Below are positions 24,872 to 37,651 of a stretch of 64,000 nt of DNA, piece after piece. The notes beneath the pieces were generated by a model. It saw nothing but the letters and a program-made list of their open reading frames with translations. It did no database searches and was not told the origin of the DNA. The position numbers were made by a program, and so were the translations under genes. Origin of the DNA: Temnothorax longispinosus (taxonomy: Eukaryota; Arthropoda; Insecta; Hymenoptera; Formicidae). How positions within the stretch are numbered: the stretch's first letter is position 1; every line of letters begins with the position of its first letter. Location: contig NC_092368.1 in assembly GCF_030848805.1 (NCBI RefSeq), forward strand, positions 4,374,441-4,438,440, given 5' to 3'.

Positions 24872-26064
24872 CTGTGAAGTTGGCATATCATTTTCCAGCA
24901 GATCAAAAATAAAAGGGAGTTCTTGTCGCATGCAGTCGAGTTCTATAGTTTCTGATACTTTTTAGTAATAGTTCTGGTGATTTTACTCAAAAAACAGTCG
25001 ATCGAAAAAATGATTGCTAACTTTCCGTAGCAGATCATTTTCTATAGCACATCAAAAATAAAAAAGAGTTCTTGTCGCATGCAGTCCAGTTCTATAGTTC
25101 CTGATACTTTTTAATAATAGTTCTGTTAATTTTGACAAAAAAGTTTATTGAAAAAATTATCTGCTAGTTTTCCGAAATCTCGGAATTCCGATTTATCTAA
25201 AATATTTTTCGAATAATTCTGAGCATACTGAAGCATTTTCTAAAGAGTTCCCGACACTGGCAAAACTGGCAATGTTGTATGATTGTTTAAAAAATTTAAC
25301 CGCTCGGCTTTCGAGCGGTATTAATTTATAAAAAAATCATACAACATTACTAGTGTCGGGAACTCTTTAGAAAATGCTTTAGTATGTTCAGAACTATTCG
25401 AAAAATATTTTAGATAACCGGAACTGCGACATTTCGTACAGCATATCACCCTATTCTGTCTAAATACTTGGTTTTCGAGCGGTATTAATTTTTTAAATCT
25501 TCATACAACATTGCTAGTGTCGAGAACTTTTTAGAAAATGCTTTAATATGTTCAGAACTATTAAAAAAATATTTTAGATAAACCGGAACTGTTACATTTC
25601 GTACAGCATATCACTCTTTTCTCTCTAAGTACTCGGTTTTTTGGCGGTATTAATTTTTTAAACAATCATACAACAACAACAATTGCTAGTATCGGGAATT
25701 CTTTAGAAAGTGCTTCAGTATGCTCAGAACTATTCGAAAAATATTTTAAATAAACCGGAACTCCGAGATTTCGGAAAACTAGCAGATAATTTTTTCAATG
25801 GACTTTTTTTGGCAAAATTAACAGAACTATTATTAAAAAGTATCAGGAACTATAGAACTCGACTGCATGCGACAAGAACTCTTTTTTATTTTTGATCTGC
25901 TACGGGAAGTTAGCAGATCATTTTGTCGATCGACTGTTTTTTGGGTAAAATCACCAGAACTATTACTAAAAAGTATCAGGAACTATAGAACTCGACTGCA
26001 TGCGAAGAACAAGAACTCCTTTTTATTTTTGATCTGCTGGAAAATAATATGCCAACTTCACAGA
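24872..26064. mobile_element. Foldback-type transposon with about 430-bp inverted arms
   Basis: The element begins CTGTGAAGTTGGCATAT and ends with the inverted form finishing CTTCACAG. The left arm, up to about 25300, is repeated in inverted orientation to the right end with only scattered differences. Each arm contains two tandem subunits built from GCAGATCAAAAATAAAA, a GTTCTTGTCGCATGCAG block, AGTTCTATAGTTCCTGATA and an AAACAGTCGATCGA block. The centre (about 25310-25780) has roughly three tandem copies of a 170-bp unit with CATACAACATTGCTAGTGTCG. No frame exceeds 75 codons, so it is non-autonomous. A clear target-site duplication was not found at the borders. Confidence 0.8.
25310..25780. 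repeat. Central tandem repeats of the foldback element
   Basis: About three diverged copies of a roughly 170-bp unit. Each carries a GCGGTATTAATTT start, a CATACAAC segment, a CTAGTGTCG-type segment and an AGAACTATT..AAAAATATTTTA segment. The first unit is also inverted relative to 25230-25310, giving a nested hairpin around CCGCTCGGCTTTCGAGCGG. Confidence 0.7.
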
Positions 26065-28554
26065 CATCATAACTCTCCTGCTTTCTATTCATGATATTTT
26101 GCACCAATTTACGGAATGGATGGTAATTCATAATAACGGTAGTCGGTTCATATATTCTAGCATCTCTGGACTTTGCTGCTGCACCGTAAGCGTAATGCAA
26201 TGAGGATGCATTAAAGGCAGCGGCGCATATTCAAATCACGTCGCGGTCGATAAATATGTAGTAAGCTCGTACGGTCCGACAGTAAAATGCATTACTCCGT
26301 GTAGTTGATTCGCATTGCGAGATAAAGGTGATAAAGCGAATACTAAGTATAAATTATACAAGAAAAATCGTAGATAGTGCGCATTCGTCAAATCGATAAT
26401 CACCTCTTCGTTACGCAATGCTCTCTTTTCTAGTCGGGCCATCCCAACGATTAGTTTCTACCCAGGATGATGTCCAAAATTTCAAATTTTACAGCACAAA
26501 AATTATCCAAATAACTGCATAAGCGTATAGAGAACATTTATAATATTATATACTTCCTTAAAAAATACCATCATATTTCATAGTTTCTAACAGATTTAAA
26601 AGCTTTATAAATAAATAAAAAATTTGTTTCACGCGCAAAAAATTGCACAAACTATTTTATCCCGTCATAGAGAATATTTTCCAGAAATATAAGATAATAC
26701 AGAAATAATTTGAAAGGCATTATTATATATGTTATTATATTTATATAAACACTGCATTATTTTACATTGATCTCTCTCTCTCTCTCTCTCTCTTCAGGAA
26801 AATATTTCATATACTTCTTGATTAATTGATAAATGGTTTTTAAATTATAATTGGTTTTCTGCTAATTAAAGCGCAATGAAGTCTTACAAAACTCTTACTT
26901 AATAGTTAATTTTTTTATTGATTCATAATAATTTTTACGAAAAGCCATAATTAGTGAATGATATTTGCAAAAGTATTTTAAATCGCTAAAAGAGCGCCTT
27001 TCATTTAGAACAGGAAAATTTATTAGTATACTGTTAAAAGAATCCGCTTTCGTGCTCGCACGTGTCACGGAGTTGAGATCTCTCCAAGCAATTCTCTGCG
27101 AGAAATAATTTATATAACCGATGCTTTGACGTTATTCGTGTTGGCGGTTCCGCTATTAGCTCGCTGGACAATGGAGCGATTTAACAGGACCTCGTCGCGA
27201 TTCGCGGAAGAAGTCAACGCGTTAAAAGTTCTTTCAATGGTCGGGAGCTTCTTTCCTTCTTTTCTGTGCCACGGCAATTTTCATTCTTCCAACTATGTTG
27301 CACGGTAAGATCTTTAATGGCTTCTACGCGGTAGGAAACCTTCGTCGGGCGCGGCGCGGAGGGAATGCACCACGAGTTGCCAGATGTCCTCTATATACAG
27401 AATTGTCCTGTATTTCAGCTCGACTTTTTAGCGTCCTAGTAAATTTCGCTAGAAAACGTAATTGTCGCGTACTTTAAATTTTGGCATTTAATTAAAGCTC
27501 ATCGCGCGAATATTTTTGGAATATAATGTGTAGATATATTAAGAAATTATTACATTGTTATTTGAATAATATAATATTATTGTGATCATAGTAAATTGAT
27601 ATACAGGTTCTTTTTAAAGTATTTCGCAAGGAAACGTAAAAACCATTTACATATTTCTATATTACTTTGTACTTGTTCTCGAAATTAAAGCGGCTGTTGC
27701 ATTTGACGAACGGCATCGATCTTCGAAAGAGAACGATCGCTTCCGAACAATTTATTTCCAGTTATACCCGAGCAAGGTTATTACAAGCGAGTCGAGGGCC
27801 ATTAAGGTGCAAGCAACATCTGGAGTCGCTCCCGTGATTTATATCGCCGCGAGTCGAAGGTCTTCATCGATTTTATCGCATCGTCGAACACGTAGTTTGC
27901 GCATCGACCGAAATACGCGTCCGGAAAAATTATAATTGCCGTGGTACAAATCGAGTTTCTCTCTTCCATTCTTTGTCGACAATAAACCGCGACACGTGTA
28001 CGATAAAATGTGAACGTGCGGTCACTGCATTGATATCAAAAGTATCCGATGCGCGTTTTACAAATCCGTAAATCCCCTTTCCGTAAAAAAAAAAAATAAT
28101 AAAAATAAATAAAAACAAAAAAAAATAATCCGGCAGTTGAATTTATGGAACGTTCGTTAACGCACAACGCACTTATTTTTTCTTCTGTTAGTTCAGACAA
28201 AAGAAAAGTCCATGTAAATTCATAAAATTTGAAATTGTAGAAAAACGTAGAGTAGCTCGACCCAGTCATGCAACTTTTTTGGTCGCTGCTGGATAACGTT
28301 AAGCAATATTTTTAAAAATTTAGTAGCAATAATTTTACCTACCTTAAATTTGCGACTTAATTTCCTTGCCTTTGGTTGAGGAAATGACGGTGCGCTATCC
28401 TTTGACATCCTGAATCTGATGTTTAAGTGAAGAAGCTTTATCCTTTTCTCTCCGGAGATTGTTTCATCTTCGCCAATGTCTCATCTGCGAACATAAAATT
28501 CGAAATTCACGTTAAGATAGTTAAACATATCTTCTTTACGAATTTTTTACGCCA
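26065..28554. other. AT-rich non-coding DNA
   Basis: Contains a CT microsatellite at 26771-26793 and a long A-rich run at about 28085-28130. No gene is supported. A mixed-composition stretch at 27700-27930 could be regulatory, but nothing specific is visible. Confidence 0.5.
26771..26793. repeat. (CT)n microsatellite
   Basis: Eleven CT units. Confidence 0.85.
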
Positions 28555-28905
28555 CTGTGAAGTTGGCACTTTTTTTTCAAAAATCGGAAATTTTATTAAG
28601 AGTTCCATTTGCACCCACAATAGTTCTACAGTTTCTGATAGATTTCAGAAATAGTTCCGTCGATTTAGATAAAAATATAACGATTGAAAAGAATGAGGTG
28701 CTAACTTTCCGTGACACGTACCTCAAGTTTCGAAAATATTTATTTTTATCACGGAGTTTTATAGTTTTCGAAGAGTTCTATAGTTCCTGATAGGTTTTAG
28801 CGATAGTTCTGGTCTTTAAGTATTTTTAAATAATTTTTTTAATCTGACCGCTAGCACCTCAAGCTTCAAAAAAATTGATTTTTATCATGGAATAAAGCAT
28901 AAAAT
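28555..28905 (+). mobile_element. Transposon relic related to the foldback element
   Basis: Begins CTGTGAAGTTGGCA like the 24872 element, then diverges (CAAAAATCGGAAATTTTA, GAGTTCCATTTGCACCC). It carries the family word AGTTCTA(T/C)AGTT(C/T)CTGATA twice. GAGGTGCTAAC near 28698 is inverted as GCTAGCACCTC near 28850. The right end is indistinct. A very similar copy lies at 30431-30805. Confidence 0.6.
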
Positions 28906-30430
28906 AATAGTATAATATAAGTCTGAATAAATTAGCGTTGGTGGAAGTATATGCAATGTGAGAATAAAATAGCCTTTGTTTTCTCTCGTCGAAAAAAATC
29001 GCGTTTAAAAAAAAAGATTAATTTTTAAAACACCATATGCAATACGCGTGTATTATACTTGTCTTTTCGTGAAATATCGTAAAATATTCGAGAACGTGAG
29101 CAAGCGGTCCTGGCTTGATTTTCTATTCACTGGAAAAATCTCGTTGAATCTGAAGAATATTTGGCTTGGGAGTAAAAGAAGTCATTTTACAGACGTTTTA
29201 CCGATATTCTGGTACGCTCATAAATACGCAGCCGTAAAAAGGCGAGGAAGTCTTCTTCGACGAGTTTCCATTACCGGATACAGCTTTTGTGTTTTGCACT
29301 CGGAACGGCATCTCTGTGCTTGTCGTACAATTTCTGCATCCTGCGCTACCAGATCGCATTGGTGTGCAGCAGGAAACGCGTATGTGAGTGTCAGTACCAC
29401 GTATATTCAGGTATCACGTACGAAAGTAATTTGGCGGCAAATAGTGGCCGATTTCCGAGAAACTACGACCTCACAAACGGCGACTGAATTTCACTCATTG
29501 TCAGATTCCATCGTCGTAATTAAAGCTTGCACGGTGTTCATGACGTAGTAAGTTGCCGTGAAAATGTACCGATAGAAAGATCGATTCAACAATAAACAGG
29601 CACAGTGAAATTTAAGATATATATTATGCGAGAAATGTCCGACTGCGTTTTTATATACCCAAATTTGTGATATATTTATATTCGGTGATTATTATTTTAA
29701 TATATATTCAATAGGATCTACATTCTTTCGAGGTTATTGTTCTTTTCGTCATATCTGATTTCTATAAGTGCTAGTTTAAATTCAATTTTTAAATTCCAAA
29801 CTTTTGAGGTAAAAAATATTTTGATATGGCTTCGACGTTACGCATAATGTGAGGCGATAGTTAAATTTTATCTGCGACTCGAGTTGCTACGAATAGAATA
29901 AAGGTACGTGATTATTATTCATGTAACACGCGCGCTCGCATGCCTCGCGAATAAATTCATACGCCAGGTAGCAAGCCGTGGTGGCAAGTTCATATGAACG
30001 TTCGCGAACCACGTACCGTCTGATCATGCTGTCTTCCAAATATGGCTACAACTGAAGTTTGCGAACACTTTGCGCACAATACGTGAGGTATACAGGTCGC
30101 GACCTGTATTCCCAAATTATTCGTGCTGAAGTTCGCAAACAGCTTGTGGACAGCCGACGAGCAGTTACAAAGTTGTTTCCTGGCTTGTTAATATATAGAG
30201 CTCTCAGTTCAAACTTCAAAATCCCGGATTGTGTTGTCAACTTTAATTGTCGGGCTCGAAACGTCTATTAATTCCGTGTTTTAGGTTTTAGGCTTTAGAT
30301 GAAGTTTAACTTAAGGATTAGTTAAAAAGCTGAACACTGTTTAAAATATAAAAAAAGATATTGGAAGGAGCGAAGGCAGTATAATTTAAATTTCCTTGCT
30401 TTCCGTGGTATAGGAGGTAAAAAATGCCAT
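28906..30430. other. AT-rich spacer between two related transposon relics
   Basis: A 166-codon plus-strand frame (29048-29548) overlaps 60-66-codon frames in other phases and has no recognisable domain, so I do not call it. No other structure was noticed. Confidence 0.4.
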
Positions 30431-30805
30431 TGTAAAGTTGGCATCTCATTTTCAAAAATCGGAAATTTTAGTAAGAGTTCCATTTGCACCCACAATAGTT
30501 CTACAGTTCCTGATAGATTTCAGAAATAGTTTTGTCGATTTAGATAAAAATATAACGATTGAAAAAAAAGAGGTGCTAACTTCCCGTGACACCTCAAGTT
30601 TCGAAAATATTTATTTTTATCACGGAGTTTTATAGTTCTCGAAGAATTCTATAGTTCCTGATAGGTTTTAGCGATAGAGTTCTGGTCTTTAAGTATTTTT
30701 AAATAATTTTTTAATCTGACCGCTGGCACCTCAAGCTTAAAAAAAAAATTGATTTTTATCATGGAATTCTATAGTTCTCGAAGAGTTCTACAGTTCCTGA
30801 TTTTA
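30431..30805 (+). mobile_element. Second copy of the 28555-type transposon relic
   Basis: Colinear with 28555-28905 at high identity: TGTAAAGTTGGCATCTCATT start, the same TTTGCACCC segment, the same TATAACGATTGAAAA segment and the same internal direct repeats. It extends further right with an additional copy of AGTTCTACAGTTCCTGAT. Same orientation as the first copy, 1.9 kb away. Confidence 0.65.
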
Positions 30806-33800
30806 AAGTTTCAATGTTTGTTTATTATCGCGCAATACATCATCGATGCAACATTTCATTGTAATCAAATGATAGTATAGGTAATTGAATCGCTCGACTT
30901 ATCGATATGTAAAAGCATCGTATAAATATATGGATTATTTGTTACTCATGAGTATTTGATAAATAGAGACTCGCTGATATCAATAACAAATAAGGCGCAA
31001 GCTTTAATGGCGAGTATTACCTCAGAAATTCAATCTATTCTGTCATGCACAGCCACTTTGCTCTCGCTACGCGAGAACGATTGATTTTTGTTGCAACGAG
31101 CCTCCAAGTAATTACGTACCGTTGACGTTTAATGGGAGCGACATTATTGGATTCTCGTTACTTCGACATTTATTCCCGGCCGCGTTATAACTGTGCCTGC
31201 AAAACGCCCTTTTTTTTCATGCGGGCTCGTCATTGAAGCCTGACGCTGGAAATTGAATGCCTTTGTGCTCGTGCGAATCGCGACATTTCGAGTTTGCTTA
31301 GTCATTTGCGAGTCACACAATTATTTCATTTTTTTTAAACCGAATTTGCAAGTATGCATTGCGAGTGTCGAACTTGTGAGTTTCTTATCTTTTAGTTATT
31401 ACAATTTTTGTTCGGAATACAACGTCTCAAAACAGAGAAAAATTTAGAACGTTAAAATATGCAATAAATACTTTAAACGTGTCGATAATATACCGTTTCA
31501 ACGTAGATAAACAAAACTGGATTTGCAGGAGTGCAAAATTAAGATTCTCGCAGGACTAGCAAGAAAGTGCGTAAATAATCACGGACTTCCATGCATGGCG
31601 AGTGCCATAAATCGTCACCTGACAGCCCTGGATAATTAATCGACTTCCTCGGCGAAGTTAATTGAACTAAACGACGTCCTTCGATTTAAACAACGTTCAA
31701 CGAGATTTTTCCGCGTGATTCAATCCGCTCGATACATCCGAGCATCCAAGACTACGACGACGATTCGTTCGACTTCTAGAAAGCCGGCTAGGTCGAGCAA
31801 AGGCCGCGCTCTTAATTTATGCGCAATCACTCGACCGATCGATTTATTTGTTTTATAAGCCGCTTGTAATTGGCCACTGACAGCAGCTGTCCCGAGACCG
31901 GCTACAATATTCACGATACATTATTCATGCCGCGACGATTCCCCCTTGCGCGTACGCAGCAATCCCTGAACTCGCCTAACTCGTGCTTGTCTCTCGTCTC
32001 GTCTCGTCTCGTCTCGTCTTGTCTCGTGTTGTCTCGTCTTGTCTCGACTCACGCGCGATACGAACAGCCGCTCTCCGCGACGCGCTCTATCACCTCCTCG
32101 CACGCATCTCGCACACCACCACCTCCTCTCCCTTTCGCGCTGTGTGTTTCATCGTTTCAACACAAGTTAACCTTTGTAATATCGATTGGACTATTTTCCA
32201 TAAGCTCGACAGTTTGCATATGGAGAAAAGTATTGCCGGGAATTTCCCCGGTGACCGGATTTCCGAAGCCCCCGACGACGCGCACATGCCTGCCCAGTTA
32301 TTTTATTTTTCCTCCGAGGGATAGGAAATATATGTACCGCTCGTCGCTGTCCGACTACGAAACATCTCCCGAATATTTCGGATGTTTTTTAAATATTTTT
32401 CTGTTCAATCTACGTCAACTGCATCAAAATTAAAAAAAAAGCTATGACTATAAATCAACACAGTGTTGATTTATTTCGACAACGCAGCACATCAAGACTA
32501 TAGTGAAGATGTCTCATTGTCAGTTATAAAGTTTTTTTTATAATTTTACTTTTGCTTCTTCTTTAGTAAAAAAGGTTGAACAGTGAATTATAAAAAACTG
32601 AAAATCTTTAAGCGGTCTTCTCCATCAATCATCTTTAATTAAATATTTCGAAAAAAATTCTTTCATAAGCCACAATACGAATGCATCTCGGAGATTGAAA
32701 TAAAAGATCGGAGATATAAATTGGGGGCGAGATGTGACGGCGGACAAATGTCGGTTCCCGTGAAATTGATCGCTGTGGCAGACCTGATACACGGACACAA
32801 TATGTCGAGGGTAATAATCGTCCGGTCGTGACAATCGATGGCAGCTTCATCGGTAGCGGACGATGGATCTTCGCAATCGGATGGAGAAAAGGGGGAAAGG
32901 GGAGTCTCGGAGGGCACTCGAAAGCTCGTTTACAACAGTCAACGACGACGAATAGCCAACCGTGAAATCTACAAGTCTTTTGACGCCAGCGTCATCAGCT
33001 CTGATATACATCAGAATCAGAACTTCAACTATCATACAATATAGACTATATTTACAAATAAAATCCCAAAATATTCTAACTGCTTCAATTTTCATGTCAT
33101 TTCATGTTTCTTGACTTTTGCAAAATAAAATGCTAATTATTACAACATTTAAAAAACAATATGTGTAAAGCGAATAAAGAAAATATACAGAAGTTCGTAT
33201 AAGATAATAAGAAATATATAAACGTTATCATATTTCATGATTACATTTTTCTTACAATTAGACATAGTTTTTATCCGTTATCTAATATAAAATTAAAATA
33301 TCAATATAAATACTGAGGACTAAAACATTTAATATTATTAATTAATAGTCTCATTAATTAACGATCCCGTTTATCAATCGATATTTAAATTTAATAAAGA
33401 TAAAACGGTAAATTCAAACGGTAAACTATACTATCAGTGTCCGACTTTTAAGTACATGATTGAATCATACTCTTAACCTTCACGATCAAGGCTGGAACCG
33501 CTTACGCGTCGTCCACGCGACAGCATTTAATCTCGTTTGACGGACGATTTGTCGTATTTGCGGCAAGTGTGGTGAAAAGAACGGTTAAAAAGACACCCGG
33601 AGCCGATCGATAACCACATTGTTTTCGCTCCAAATGTACGCTTAGATGACGCGATTTTTTACGATAATCTACATCCACGTGACTTTTTCTCTATTAACGT
33701 CACCGAGATTCTCTCTTCCTTACTTTAAAGCGATCTTTAAATTGTATAGCAATGAAAATATATGTGTGCAAAAAATTTGAATTACGGCTAAAAAAAATTT

Positions 33801-34930
33801 AATTCTAGCTAGCTTGGTAATCCTGTCAAGTAAAATACGGTTTTATTTCAGAATAGCACCAATAAAATTCTAATAACTTTGAAAAAATATTCCTTTTATA
33901 TACGACATTCTTGTTCTCCGAAACCGTTGAAATTTTACTTAAATATTTTCCCATATCTTTATATCTAAGGGTCGTATTTGGGTGTTCTATTTCAAGGGAA
34001 TCCCTTTGTGTGTGACAGGGGCCCGAAATAATATCCCCGGATCCTTGGAGCCCATAAAGACCGATGCTTGTCGGTGATGAAGGGTACAGCGTCACGCAAA
34101 AGTCTGCCAGCCGAATCAATTCTGAAATGACTCGCGCCGCGTTTCATATGTCGTGACATAACTCAACTCGATTACTATGATTATCGCGTGTGGCGCGTAC
34201 AATAACGCGTACGCTTCTATTATATTTATTTTCTAACATTCTTCAGACCAAAGTGCAACACAAATTTATTTGAAGATACCAAAGAAAACATCCAAAAGAT
34301 ATTTCTAAAACTTGCTGCCAAAAATATCGCATTTAATTTTTTCCGAGAAGAAGCTACAGAATTTATTTCTACTCAATTGTGATAGAACAACGCAAGTAAT
34401 AAAAAATCCTAAACTTAAATTCCTTTTAGTTTAAAAGCATCTTTTCTCCAAAATACAATATAACTTTAAGAGAAATTTTTTAAAAGAAATATACATATTT
34501 TAGATCAATAATTTCGGATATAACTCATTTATACTATACACAATTAAGCGCTCCCCCAACCGCTCTCTCTACAAACTGATTATATCTCATCAGGTCAGCC
34601 CTGGCGCAATGTTGGCAACTCTAAAGTACTTGGTCGGTTTCGATAATCGATCAGTTCGATGGTGTCGGTACACGAGAAAAATCAGGCTCGTTCCTCTAAG
34701 CGCCCTTTAATTATGTTTTCTCAGCTTATTGCTTATTGCTTAACGAGCGTCCCGGAATCACGATCCATTCGCTTGTCTACCATTAACCGGTATCGATTAG
34801 ACGCGCTCGGCTGGGAGCGCAATTTGCGCGCGCGATATAGTGGCGAAAGAAAACGTAAAATATTTTTGATTGTTTATGCCAGATTAAGCCTTATATAGTG
34901 TCTCACTTCTTGCATCATCTCATTACGCCT
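30806..34930. other. Mostly AT-rich non-coding DNA
   Basis: Contains a CTCGT pentanucleotide repeat at 31988-32050 with a 187-codon frame that largely reflects it, and a mixed-composition stretch at 33960-34110. No gene is supported. Confidence 0.45.
31988..32050. repeat. (CTCGT)n pentanucleotide repeat
   Basis: About twelve CTCGT units with GT variants, read directly. Confidence 0.85.
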
Positions 34931-34933
34931 AGG

Positions 34934-35031
34934 TAGGCAGGCAGGCAGCTCGCGTCGTATTATTGTTCGCCCGCGGGCCGATAGACCGCCGGCACTCGGC
35001 AGTCAAGTCAGGCAGTCAAGTCAGGCAGTCA
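34934..35031. repeat. (GGCA)n run and 13-bp tandem repeat
   Basis: GGCA units at 34934-34948 are followed by 2.6 copies of GGCAGTCAAGTCA at 34998-35031. Confidence 0.85.
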
Positions 35032-35059
35032 CCTGCCTATTAGGGAACCGGGGAGATTC

Positions 35060-35560
35060 CTGAGTGCCTTGTAGTACGCGCTCCTTACTACGTTGCTTGC
35101 TCGTTCTCCTCCTCTCTCTCTTTCTTTCTCTCTCTTTTTCTTTCTCCTTCCTATTTCTCCATCTCTCCTCCTCGATCTCTCTTCTGGTTCCTCTCTCCGC
35201 TTTGCTATCACTCCAGCCAGCGTCCGCCGGGAGTACCACACACCACCGACATGGTCGTGTCGCGTCGCACAGTGCCGGTGTTTCACACGCCATATGGGCT
35301 TTGTAGCTGGCGAGCTGTCCCGTGTACTTTACGCCCAACCCGTACGTCTGCCCGTCGAGTGCGTGCACACGTACGGTATGATACGCACGCATGTACGCAC
35401 GCCCACGAATGCGAGTTCACGAGTCGAGCTCGTAAAGCGCCGACGATGCGCGGGAGGCATCGCTGTCAAAGGCGCTCGCTTTATTTACGAGGCAGGAACT
35501 CGTTACGTCCGCGGCGTAACACACTTCACCAGCACGCCGGACTCTGAATCGGAGTTGGGT
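35060..35560. other. CT-rich then CpG-rich block
   Basis: A CT-rich run (about 35098-35175) is followed by a GC/CpG-rich patch. Several frames on both strands are open at once (up to 156 codons), none with a recognisable domain. It resembles the untranslated exon or promoter blocks elsewhere, but no initiator or splice site could be fixed. Confidence 0.3.
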
Positions 35561-36327
35561 TAAAACTGCGGGTCTCCGTTGCTTTCAGGCTGCATTTCCG
35601 CACACTTTTCGCATTGAAAGCGAGACGAGCATCACCGGGAACCGACTTTAATTATAATAATGAGTTTTTTAAATTTAAAGTTTATCTTTCTGAGACTATA
35701 TTCTGTATATGCGCGTTTTCAAGAAAAAAGAGAGAAAGAGAAATGTACAGCCACTTTGCTGTCCACATGACGATCCGCTCGATTAACAGAGTGCAGTAAT
35801 CTGTAGGTTAAAATGTTATAAATGCAAATTAGATTATAAATAGATTCATGGATTGTGATGCAAATAGGATTATTAAGCATTCATAGTTATTAGCATGCAC
35901 AGAATGATACGATGTCATTGTTTTTCTTTTTCTATTATTGTCGCATATTGCGTTAGCGAGTAATATAGGACATTGAGTATATAGCATAAATCTGCTCGCG
36001 TCTGAAATTGGCACGTCGCCAGTCAAGCAAGACGCGTTTGCTGCAAAAAAATATGCGTACCTGGCTTTCTCTCGTGCACTTCCGCAGTTATTTACCGTTT
36101 CAAATCGTGTGAAAAAAAATTACTATTTGAAATAATGAAGAAAATGCGATTTGATTTCAACTAATTATATCCGGTTATTCTTCGAGAATGAATATTTCAA
36201 GGAAATATTTCTCTTATATACACATTTTCTTGCGAAGATATATAAACTACGAAGACGAATATATCGTTTTATCTGAATCTGTTATATTTCAAGATTAATT
36301 CCAAGTTTACAACTAACCAAACTCGAC

Positions 36328-36371
36328 ACTCTTGATCTCTAGCCTGTTTAAACAGAGAGAATCTCAAGAGT
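36328..36371. repeat. Imperfect hairpin, about 44 nt
   Basis: ACTCTTGATCTCT pairs with AGAGAATCTCAAGAGT, with a two- to three-base bulge and a loop containing the palindrome GTTTAAAC. Too short for a canonical microRNA precursor. Confidence 0.4.
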
Positions 36372-37192
36372 CTCTAAATTGTCCCTGGATGGGATACTGA
36401 AGTCGCTGTTCGTCCTTGCGGTTAATCGCGCGCACCGATTATGGTTATATGGCCATGTGCATGCACAACGAACTGTTCAGTCAGCACGGAATCAGGTACG
36501 CGACCGCAAAACGCAATCAGCGTCGCTTACGATGTCGTACGATACGACGATTACGAGCGCGGCGCATTCGTTACAATTATAAATAATACTGTGTCGATTC
36601 TCTTGCATTCGTTTTGCATGTAAAGCGAGCCGCAATTAACATAACACGATCCGGCACGCGGTCCATAATGAATTTGTCGATTGTTGCGCATTTGCTTTAT
36701 TAATATGTGCCATTAATATTCGTGGAGCGAATCGACTTGCGCGTCGCCACACATTGATTTAATTAATAATGCCGCTCAATAAATTCGCGTCATTTTTCAC
36801 AAGTGGAATCGGCGCCGTGGTACTAAAGTGAGCTTTAACATGATAATTGCGAAAACGGCATCGGTTATTGGCCATTTCGTTTTGCGATTTTAAGTTTTTT
36901 ACGTTATGATACCGTTTTATGTCGCGGTACTATATTATCGGTACTTACGCGGCGTTCTTGATCGCGGATAACTGAAAGCATCGATATTCGGGGAAGTTTT
37001 AGCATCTCTCCTCGCATCTCTCTCAGCGCGCGAGTACAGAGGGGACGGAAGGGAGATGAGAGCAGCCTCGTAAAAGAATTTACATTCCGCGGAGACGAAT
37101 AATTGCGGAGACGTCAGACGCGGGAATGGAAGCGCGGAGCGAAATTGAAATAATAAAAATTGCGGCGTTTACGCGGCGCAATACCGTAGGAT

Positions 37193-37651
37193 TTATTGCG
37201 ACGTTAAAGCGGTGGCATCGATTTTTCCGTATAACATGCCGCGCAAGAGTTTTTCGATGGCGCGCGCTTTAACGAGCATGTTTTCGCCCATATACCCGTC
37301 GTGAAACGTTACAGCCCGGGTTTTATGGCAAAGCAACACGGTGGTTTTCAAAATGGCCGGGTTCACTCGTGTCACCGGCTGTGTGTGGTGGATGTGGACT
37401 CCCCCCTTTCTGCTCCCCGTTCTCTCCCCCCCGGTTGCTGATCGATAATCGCGTGTGACAGCGTCGCGACGCCGCTCTCTCTTTCTCTTTCCGAACTCTC
37501 CGCGGGGATTAGGGTAAATGGATTCGAAATTAGAGCGCGTGGCGATATCACGTTTTATCGCGCGATTGATTCGATCGCGGTCGTCCAAGCGGATGAATCG
37601 ATTTCTCGATCTTTTGCGACTCGGATTGATTAAGTGTCTTTTGAAAAGCAC
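37193..37651 (-). CDS. Uncertain 152-codon minus-strand open frame
   Basis: The N-terminal half is rich in Arg, Lys, Asp and Ser with no clear pattern. The C-terminal half, roughly residues 95-152, reads more like real protein (for example NPAILKTTVLLCHKTR and IEKLLRGMLYGKIDATAL), with mixed hydrophobic and charged residues. I recognise no family. The frame lies in a CpG-richer patch where chance frames are longer, and splice sites were not established. It could be a coding exon, a relic or chance. Confidence 0.15.
   Translation of the reverse strand: MLFKRHLINPSRKRSRNRFIRLDDRDRINRAIKRDIATRSNFESIYPNPRGEFGKRKRERRRDAVTRDYRSATGGERTGSRKGGVHIHHTQPVTRVNPAILKTTVLLCHKTRAVTFHDGYMGENMLVKARAIEKLLRGMLYGKIDATALTSQ

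Noticed and set aside
29048..29548. 166-codon plus-strand frame
   Set aside because: No recognisable features; competing 60-66-codon frames overlap on both strands.
34998..35031. Considered as a CRISPR-like array
   Set aside because: The 13-bp units are directly adjacent with no spacers; a simple tandem repeat.
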